From Verrucomicrobiaceae bacterium (lineage in GTDB: Bacteria; Verrucomicrobiota; Verrucomicrobiae; Verrucomicrobiales; Akkermansiaceae): a stretch of DNA of 6,156 bases. Below the pieces are notes generated by a model. The model was not told where the DNA came from. It made no database searches and saw only the letters and a program-made list of their open reading frames with translations. How positions within the stretch are numbered: position 1 is the first letter of the stretch; each line of letters starts with the position of its first letter. Positions 1 to 4,873 of the stretch are shown here, piece by piece. The position numbers and the translations under genes are program-made. The stretch covers positions 1-6,156 of the forward strand of contig CANBTO010000323.1 in assembly GCA_947372405.1 (NCBI GenBank). Direction: 5' to 3'.

Positions 1-814
1 CCGCGATCTCCAGCGTGGCGTCGCAGGCACCGGGCACATCCGCGAACAAGGAGCGCATTTCCTCCGCCGTCTTGAAGTAAACCTCCGGCGTGTAGCGCAT
101 GCGGTTCTCGTCGATGAGCAGGTGGCCGGTGCCGATGCAGATCATCACGTCGTGCGCCTCGTGGTCGGTGCGGTTGAGGAAATGCACGTCGTTCGCCGCC
201 ACCGGCTTGAGGCCGAACTCGGCTGCCAGTTTCAACAAGCCGGGCGTGACGACGCGCTGCGGTTCGAGGCCGTGGTTGTGGATCTCGACGTAAACATTTT
301 CCCTGCCGTACATGTCCACGAGCTCGGCCATCGTTTCGCGGGCCTTCTCCTCGTCGCCGGCGCGCAGCCACTCGTTCACCGGGCCGGAGATGCAGCCGGT
401 CAGGCAGATAATGCCCTTGGAATATTGGCGCAGCGCCTCGCGGTCGACTCGAGGTTTCCCGTAGTAGAGTCCTTCGAGGTGGCCCTTGGAAACGAGCTTC
501 GAGAGGTTGTTCCAGCCCTCGTTGGTCTCGGCGAGCAGCGTCATGTGGGTGGCTCGTTTGCGGCCGACCAAGTCCTTCTTGTCCTCCATCGACAGTGGCG
601 CGAGGTAGATCTCGCAGCCGAAGATCGGTTTCACCCCGGCCTTCTTGCAGTTCTGATAGAACTCGATGGCTCCGTAGAGGTTGCCGTGATCGGTCATCGC
701 CACAGCGGGCATGCCCAGTTCGGCGGCGCGTTTGGCCAGATCCTTGGTGCGGATCATGCCGTCGAGCAGGGAAAACTCGGTGTGCAGGTGGAGGTGGACG
801 AAGGAATCGGACAT
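1..814 (-). CDS. dnaE: DNA polymerase III alpha subunit, N-terminal part (cut by window edge)
   Basis: This is the catalytic subunit of the replicative DNA polymerase. Only the first 271 codons are present; the gene continues beyond the left edge, where the polymerase palm and fingers would lie. The visible part is the PHP domain and the start of the polymerase region. It opens with FVHLHLHTEFSLLDG (residues 5-19), followed by TDHGNLYGAIEFY (41-53), GCEIYLAP (67-74), LTGCISGP (138-145) and ANDVHF (207-212), all characteristic of bacterial DnaE. Nine candidate metal ligands are present: H9, H11, D18, H43, E68, H90, C141, D209 and H211. The ATG at 814 puts the conserved N-terminal motif at its usual distance from the start. 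No strong Shine-Dalgarno sequence is visible upstream. It is the last of three co-directional minus-strand genes, 72 bases after the membrane protein gene. Identification as DnaE1 rather than a DnaE2-type polymerase is likely but cannot be settled from this part alone. Confidence 0.95.
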   Translation of the reverse strand, partial: MSDSFVHLHLHTEFSLLDGMIRTKDLAKRAAELGMPAVAMTDHGNLYGAIEFYQNCKKAGVKPIFGCEIYLAPLSMEDKKDLVGRKRATHMTLLAETNEGWNNLSKLVSKGHLEGLYYGKPRVDREALRQYSKGIICLTGCISGPVNEWLRAGDEEKARETMAELVDMYGRENVYVEIHNHGLEPQRVVTPGLLKLAAEFGLKPVAANDVHFLNRTDHEAHDVMICIGTGHLLIDENRMRYTPEVYFKTAEEMRSLFADVPGACDATLEIA

Positions 815-872
815 CGGGCGGCCCGAGGGTAGCCATGCCCGGCCAGAGGGCAAGCGGAGGCTGCGCGATGGG

Positions 873-885
873 CCGGGTTTCCCGG
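873..885. repeat. Short GC-rich hairpin just after the GYF gene stop
   Basis: A perfect 5-base-pair inverted repeat, ccggg-ttt-cccgg, lies two bases beyond the stop codon of the membrane protein gene, inside the 72-base gap before dnaE. Read on the minus strand, no T-tract follows it, so it does not qualify as an intrinsic terminator. It might stabilise an mRNA 3' end or be chance in GC-rich DNA. A looser pair, cccggcc (838-844) and ggccggg (871-877), overlaps it. Confidence 0.25.
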
Positions 886-886
886 T

Positions 887-1948
887 TCACACGCCCGAAA
901 GCATCGGTGTCTGCGTCCCCGGATGGTCCATCGCGGCACGGTGGCCATACTGCATCCAGCGATAGGCCACCACCAGCGAAAGATAAATCACCGGCGTCGC
1001 GACGAATATCCCGACACAGCATGCCAGAAAACCCGCAAGCATCATCAGAAAGCCAAGCAGAAACAGCACGAACAGGTTCATCCGGCTGTTCGTTGTAAGT
1101 GTGGAACTGTAGGAAAACGAATCCATCACGCCCAGATCACGGTCCACGATGGCAAACATGTAGAAGCCGTAGCGCAGAAACAGATACACACCCGGCACGA
1201 TTAAAAACAGCAAGCCGATGTAAAACATCAGGAAGAAAAGAATGGAGGCTCCCACCATCCGCAGAAGTTTTTTGCCTTCTCCGAACAACATCGCAACCGT
1301 GGCGGGTTTGCCGGATACCAAATTCAGACAGACCCGGATCAGCCCCAACCCCAGGTACGCGCCTGCCAACTGGAGAACAATCTGCATGATGATGATCACA
1401 GTCAAAATCACCGGGCCAAGTTGTCGTGCGCCGTGCACGGCACCAACAGGGCCAACTGGGCCAACCGTGCGAGAGCTGTGGACATCCACCCCATGCTGGG
1501 ATACGGCAATCATGACATTCTGTATCACCGAACTCACCATGCTAAGCCCCATGACCACGGCGAAATAAACCAAAAAGATGATCACGAGGGTCGAGGCGTT
1601 GCGTTTTGCCAGATCGAAACCACGCTTCACACAGGCCATCGCGTCGATCGGTTCGCTGCCGGGCACGATTTCCATGAGAGTGTCACCTGAATGTTGGGCA
1701 ACTGGCTCAACCCACGTGCTTTGCGGCGCGGCATAGGGGTTTGAAGGATCAGGGGCAGGCACGGAGGCTTGCGAGGGAGTTGCGAAAATCCCGGACACCT
1801 GGCCGGCGGGTGTCCAGTCCTTCATCGTCGAGTTCCAGACCAAGTCGTTGACCGGATGCAGGCCGCCACTGGAAGCGAGTTCACGGAGTTGTTCGAAACT
1901 CACCGGTCCGCTCTGCTGCCCGTTCCTTGCGTAGTACCATTCGCTCAT
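887..1948 (-). CDS. GYF_2-domain multi-pass membrane protein of unknown function
   Basis: A 353-residue protein. Residues 4-55 match the bacterial GYF_2 (DUF4339-like) module: WYYARNGQQSGPVSF at the start, then a leucine-rich helix and VWNSTMKDWTPAGQV. A proline/alanine linker with NPYAAP (residues 70-75) follows, as is common between this module and a membrane part. The C-terminal two thirds are hydrophobic, with likely membrane segments near residues 119-148, 178-210, 231-260 and 291-328, some long enough to be two helices. The GYF module has no signal peptide, so it is expected to face the cytoplasm and may bind proline-rich peptides, by analogy with eukaryotic GYF domains; that role is inferred. 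A small GPVGPVGA tract sits in the loop at 162-170. The ATG at 1948 puts the GYF motif right at the N-terminus; only a weak GATAGG-like ribosome binding site precedes it. It lies between the hydrolase gene and dnaE on the same strand. No specific function can be assigned. Confidence 0.88.
   Translation of the reverse strand: MSEWYYARNGQQSGPVSFEQLRELASSGGLHPVNDLVWNSTMKDWTPAGQVSGIFATPSQASVPAPDPSNPYAAPQSTWVEPVAQHSGDTLMEIVPGSEPIDAMACVKRGFDLAKRNASTLVIIFLVYFAVVMGLSMVSSVIQNVMIAVSQHGVDVHSSRTVGPVGPVGAVHGARQLGPVILTVIIIMQIVLQLAGAYLGLGLIRVCLNLVSGKPATVAMLFGEGKKLLRMVGASILFFLMFYIGLLFLIVPGVYLFLRYGFYMFAIVDRDLGVMDSFSYSSTLTTNSRMNLFVLFLLGFLMMLAGFLACCVGIFVATPVIYLSLVVAYRWMQYGHRAAMDHPGTQTPMLSGV
1439..1465 (-). repeat. 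9-base tandem repeat coding a Gly-Pro-Val tract
   Basis: Two near-identical 9-base units, ccaacaggg (1443-1451) and ccaactggg (1452-1460), followed by a degenerate third unit (1461-1469), encode the (V)GPVGPVGA tract in a loop between the first and second hydrophobic blocks of the GYF-domain membrane protein. It is in frame and a multiple of three bases, so unit gain or loss would keep the gene open. The tract is too short to form a collagen helix by itself. Confidence 0.6.
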
Positions 1949-2029
1949 GGATGTGGCCTATCAGATATTCCGTCACATGGCAAGAGAGGGTGTCACTGAG
2001 AGTGCCGGAGTCACGAAGCAGAGCCCCAC

Positions 2030-2887
2030 TCAAGCCTGAGTCTCACAGGAAGCCGTTGGCGGCTCGGCATCCAGCTCCAGGACTTGGCACAAAAATTCCA
2101 AAGGCGTCCGGTTTGGCGGCAGCGATGGGCTGGCGAGCTCGCAAGAGATTCCGAACTGATCATAGCGCTCCTTCATGAGTTCGCCGTAGCGAACGCAATG
2201 TAGCGTATGAAGCCAGCCGATACCGTGAGACGGCCTGTCCGCGGTGTATTGGAGGTAAAGAGGTGGACTGCCGGGATGGACCCGGTTGAGCGGCGAGAAC
2301 TCATCGATCAGCTGCAGGACCCGTTGTGACTTCAAGCCTGAGGGCAGGTAGGTGTCGCTCATCGGCGCCCAGATCGGCCAAAAGGCTTCGATTCTCCGTT
2401 TGCCGATTTCGACGAGGTATTCCGGTTCGAGCGTCGTCGGAGCATTGTGTGTCGTGACTCCCCTGACGGATTCGTTCATGCCCAGCCACAAGGCCAGGCA
2501 GCCGCCGGACGACTTGCCGTGCAGTGCGATGCGGGCGGGGTCGATGTTCCACTTCTCCGCGTTTTTCCGGATGAAATCAAAAACCCGCAGGCTGTCATCC
2601 ATCGATTGTGCGACCGTGCTGCCGGGTTTTCTCACGTAGCGGTAGTTCACCGCGATTGCGGCGGCACCGCGTTCCTGGACTTCGCGCATTTGCCGGCAGT
2701 AGTACTTGGAGCCGCAGACGAATCCCCCGCCGTGGAAAAAGATCAGCGCGGGGCTGGGTGCCTGGCTCTTTTGCGAACCCGCCCAGAAGTCAAGTTTCTG
2801 TCTGGAGCAGTCATTTCCGTACGCGACGTTCGCCAGGGTGGGAACCGGGCCCGCAGATGGTCGGCGGCGAATGAAGCGGGAGAGCAT
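2030..2887 (-). CDS. Alpha/beta-hydrolase, HSL/esterase-like (COG0657 type), possibly lacking its catalytic His
   Basis: A 285-residue protein with the hallmarks of the hormone-sensitive-lipase/carboxylesterase branch of the alpha/beta-hydrolase fold. IFFHGGGF (residues 49-56) is the oxyanion-hole motif. AVNYRYV (79-85) and the helix with DDSLRVFDFIR (97-107) follow as expected, and DPARIALHGKSSGG (116-129) carries the nucleophile elbow G-K-S126-S-G. D217 in LQYTADRP is a possible acid residue. The C-terminal stretch where the catalytic His normally sits (roughly residues 249-265) has no histidine; the nearest are H221, H227 and H230. It may therefore be inactive, or may use a displaced His. 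No signal peptide is seen, so it is probably cytoplasmic. The ATG at 2887 gives a plausible N-terminus but has no clear ribosome binding site. It is the first of the three minus-strand genes and is divergent from the acyltransferase gene. The substrate is unknown. Confidence 0.88.
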   Translation of the reverse strand: MLSRFIRRRPSAGPVPTLANVAYGNDCSRQKLDFWAGSQKSQAPSPALIFFHGGGFVCGSKYYCRQMREVQERGAAAIAVNYRYVRKPGSTVAQSMDDSLRVFDFIRKNAEKWNIDPARIALHGKSSGGCLALWLGMNESVRGVTTHNAPTTLEPEYLVEIGKRRIEAFWPIWAPMSDTYLPSGLKSQRVLQLIDEFSPLNRVHPGSPPLYLQYTADRPSHGIGWLHTLHCVRYGELMKERYDQFGISCELASPSLPPNRTPLEFLCQVLELDAEPPTASCETQA

Positions 2888-3066
2888 GATGGACTGGCGA
2901 ACGCGGGTCTTTCTCTAGTGGCGGAAGCCCGGGAATCAAATTCCAAATTTTCAATCCGGCGGTGGATGATGCCGGCAACGGGGAAGATAAGTTTGATTCG
3001 CGGCCGATATCCTGCACCTTCGGGCCACGTCAACCAGCGGACTGGTCCGTGATTTTTGTGCACCCT
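2888..3066. promoter_or_regulatory. Divergent intergenic region between hydrolase and acyltransferase genes
   Basis: About 180 bases separate the two divergent start codons, so promoters for both directions are expected here. I see no convincing sigma-70 pair. The best minus-strand candidate is TTGATT followed 16 bases later by TAGAGA, which is weak. The most notable part is the AT-rich patch at about 2932-2956, which contrasts with the GC-rich surroundings and holds a small inverted repeat. Open frames crossing this region in both directions are not supported as genes. Confidence 0.4.
2932..2944. repeat. Small dyad in the divergent promoter region
   Basis: The sequence ggaat-caa-attcc is a perfect inverted repeat with 5-base arms and a 3-base spacer. 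It overlaps a direct repeat of caaatt (2937-2942 and 2944-2949). Its place, 45-57 bases upstream of the hydrolase start and about 120 bases upstream of the acyltransferase start, would suit an operator or an AT-rich promoter element. A 5-base arm can easily occur by chance. Confidence 0.3.
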
Positions 3067-3678
3067 ATGAAACGATTGATAGATTGGGCGATACGGTTCG
3101 TTTTGGGGACAATCTGCCGGATTTTGTGCCGGATGACTTATCGGAACGCCCATCTCGTGCCGATGGAGGGGGCCTTCATACTCGCCTGCAATCATGTGAC
3201 ATGGATCGATTCGCTGTTGTTGATCGTCGCCTGTCCGCGGCGGGTGCGTTTCATCATCACGCAGACGTTTCACCGGAAGCCCTTGGTTTACATGGTCACC
3301 CACAACACCCAGTGCATTCCTGTGGACAAGAAGAAGCCACGAAGCGCGATTGTCGCGGCAATCACCGCATTGAAGAACGGAGAGCCGATCTGCATTTATC
3401 CGGAAGGAGGTTTTACGCGTGATGGATCGATTCGCGAGATCCAGCGTGGGCTTGAGGTCATGGCCAGAGGGGCGAAATGCCCGACGGTGCCGGTGGTGAT
3501 CACGGGCTTGTTCGGGTCCGCACTGGCGTTCCGGAGAGAATGGAGGAAGGATCATCTTTGGAAAAAGCCATGGCCGCGTGCACGAATCACCTTTGGCGAG
3601 CCGATCTCGAGCAGTGAAATCTCAAGCGATCTCATCAGCGAGCGGCTCAAGGAGCTCTTGGAGAGCAGCCACTCCTGA
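3067..3678 (+). CDS. Lysophospholipid acyltransferase, PlsC/Aas-type (1-acyl-glycerol-phosphate acyltransferase family)
   Basis: Family members transfer an acyl chain from acyl-ACP or acyl-CoA to a lysophospholipid or lysophosphatidic acid at the inner membrane. The 203-residue product carries block I as CNHVTWIDS (41-49; H43 and D48 form the HX4D catalytic pair), a block II-like IPVDKKKPRSA (84-94), block III as YPEGGFTRDG (111-120) and block IV as VPVVITG (141-147). An N-terminal hydrophobic helix (about 5-21) probably anchors it to the membrane. The EGG-F-TRDG form of block III and the LFGSALAFR segment resemble the acyltransferase part of Aas-like fusion proteins more than classic PlsC, but here the domain stands alone. 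The frame is open upstream to an ATG at 2962, but the extra 35 residues look like non-family intergenic sequence. The ATG at 3067 fits the family best; GTG at 3058 or 3049 cannot be excluded. No good ribosome binding site is visible. rlmN follows 53 bases downstream. Confidence 0.88.
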   Translation: MKRLIDWAIRFVLGTICRILCRMTYRNAHLVPMEGAFILACNHVTWIDSLLLIVACPRRVRFIITQTFHRKPLVYMVTHNTQCIPVDKKKPRSAIVAAITALKNGEPICIYPEGGFTRDGSIREIQRGLEVMARGAKCPTVPVVITGLFGSALAFRREWRKDHLWKKPWPRARITFGEPISSSEISSDLISERLKELLESSHS

Positions 3679-3731
3679 CATGCCGCCAATTCGCTGCTTG
3701 AACGGGCCTGACACCGTGGCTTGATTCCCGC

Positions 3732-4805
3732 ATGGACTCCGCGCCGCGTCATTCCCTGCACGATCTCGGTTTTTCCGGGCTCGTCGCGGCCTTGGCGGCG
3801 GACGGCGTGATTCTTCACCATGCGAAAACGCTCTGGCGCACGCTGCAACACGATGGCGAACTGGACCTCGCATCGCGGAATTTCCTGCCACCGCTGAAAC
3901 AATGGATCGAAACATCCGTCGGCGAAGGAAAACCGTATTTCCTCGATGCTCCGGAAGTCGTCGATGAGATCCACAGCAGCGACGGGCTGACGCGCAAATT
4001 CCTGCTGCGCCTCAGTGACGGCCAGGTGATCGAAACCGTGTTGATGGGCTACGATGGCCGCCACACCGTCTGCGTGAGCACCCAGGCCGGCTGCGCGATG
4101 GGCTGCGTGTTCTGCGCCACCGGCCAGATGGGCTTCGTCCGCCACCTGCGTCCCGGTGAGATCGTCGCCCAGGTCCTACACGCCCGGCGGGTGCTGAAAC
4201 AGATCGCTCCTAACAGACATCTGCGCAACCTAGTCATGATGGGCATGGGCGAGCCGCTCCACAACATCGACGCCGTGATGGCCGCACTGGACATCATTTC
4301 TGACACACGCGGTATCGGCATCGGCCCATCGAAGATTGCCATCAGCACTGTCGGCGTGGTGCCAGGCATCCAGCGTCTGGCGGAGGAAAACAGTCCCTAC
4401 CGTCTCGCCGTCAGCCTTCACGGCTCCACCGAGGAGGAACGTTCCGCGCTCGTCCCCGCGAGCAAACGCTGGTCGCTTGAGATGTTGATCGACGCCTGCC
4501 GCGATTACGGCGCGCGCACCGGCAAACGCATCTTCTTCGAGTGGACGCTCATCGCCGGGAAAAACGACTCACCCGAGACCGCGCAGCGCCTTGTTAGTTT
4601 GTTAGAAGGCATCGACGCCCACATCAACCTGATCCCGCTCAATCCGACCGGCGGGTTTTCCGGAAACGCCAGTAGCTCAGGCCACCAGTTCCAACGAATC
4701 CTGCGTGCCGCCGGTTTCCCCTGCACCTTCCGTCAGCGCCGCGGCATCGACGTGGCCGCAGGCTGCGGCATGCTCAAGGCAGAACGGCGGGCAAAAACCG
4801 CCTGA
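3732..4805 (+). CDS. rlmN: Radical-SAM 23S rRNA/tRNA adenine-C2 methyltransferase RlmN
   Basis: RlmN uses two S-adenosylmethionine molecules to methylate C2 of A2503 in 23S rRNA and, in many bacteria, A37 of some tRNAs. The 357-residue length is typical. An N-terminal helical accessory domain (about 8-60) precedes the radical-SAM core. The core shows QAGCAMGCVFCATGQMGF (118-135), in which C121, C125 and C128 (CX3CX2C) bind the 4Fe-4S cluster. GMGEP (171-175) is the SAM-binding motif, and VSLHGSTEEER (227-237) and LIPLNPTGG (300-308) are also conserved. C345 in AAGCGML corresponds to the methyl-carrying cysteine, C114 to the second mechanistic cysteine, and E101 (IETVLM) to the conserved glutamate. 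The C-terminal motif reads RQRRGIDVAAGCG instead of the R-TRGDDIDAACG form of E. coli RlmN. A Cfr-like activity is less likely. The ATG at 3732 leaves the N-terminal domain complete; no strong ribosome binding site precedes it. Confidence 0.94.
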   Translation: MDSAPRHSLHDLGFSGLVAALAADGVILHHAKTLWRTLQHDGELDLASRNFLPPLKQWIETSVGEGKPYFLDAPEVVDEIHSSDGLTRKFLLRLSDGQVIETVLMGYDGRHTVCVSTQAGCAMGCVFCATGQMGFVRHLRPGEIVAQVLHARRVLKQIAPNRHLRNLVMMGMGEPLHNIDAVMAALDIISDTRGIGIGPSKIAISTVGVVPGIQRLAEENSPYRLAVSLHGSTEEERSALVPASKRWSLEMLIDACRDYGARTGKRIFFEWTLIAGKNDSPETAQRLVSLLEGIDAHINLIPLNPTGGFSGNASSSGHQFQRILRAAGFPCTFRQRRGIDVAAGCGMLKAERRAKTA

Positions 4806-4814
4806 TTCGGGCGG
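4798..4814 (+). terminator. Weak hairpin over the rlmN stop, possible terminator
   Basis: The 5-base arms ccgcc (4798-4802) and ggcgg (4810-4814) with a 7-base loop enclose the rlmN stop codon. A T-rich but interrupted stretch (4821-4840, including five consecutive T at 4833-4837) follows, but it starts several bases after the stem. As an intrinsic terminator this is poor, and transcription may continue into the next gene 68 bases downstream. Confidence 0.2.
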
Positions 4815-4873
4815 ATTCAGCTCTTTCCGAAGTTTTTCTTCCAAGAACTCACGCCAGCGGGTGTTATATCCAT

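Noticed and set aside
122..832. 236-codon open frame on the plus strand antisense to dnaE
   Set aside because: The minus strand encodes an unmistakable DnaE N-terminus here. The antisense product is a low-complexity Val/Gly/His/Arg-rich translation typical of a GC-rich shadow frame.
2028..2041. Hairpin actca-agcc-tgagt over the hydrolase stop codon as a terminator
   Set aside because: The stem is only 5 base pairs with mixed composition, and no T-tract follows on the minus strand.
2447..3052. 201-codon plus-strand open frame crossing the hydrolase start and the intergenic region
   Set aside because: It is antisense to the conserved HGGGF and GKSSG motifs of the hydrolase and shows no recognisable domain.
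2962..3066. N-terminal extension of the acyltransferase to the ATG at 2962
   Set aside because: The extra 35 residues are polar, unlike family members, and would put an unrelated segment before the membrane-anchoring helix. The ATG at 3067 gives a standard family N-terminus.
2743..3555. 270-codon minus-strand open frame antisense to the acyltransferase gene
   Set aside because: It overlaps the acyltransferase reading frame and the first part of the hydrolase, and its product is Arg/Pro/His-rich without any domain signature.
3552..4145. 197-codon minus-strand open frame over the acyltransferase end and rlmN
   Set aside because: It is antisense to the radical-SAM region of rlmN and is His/Ala/Arg-rich with no motif.
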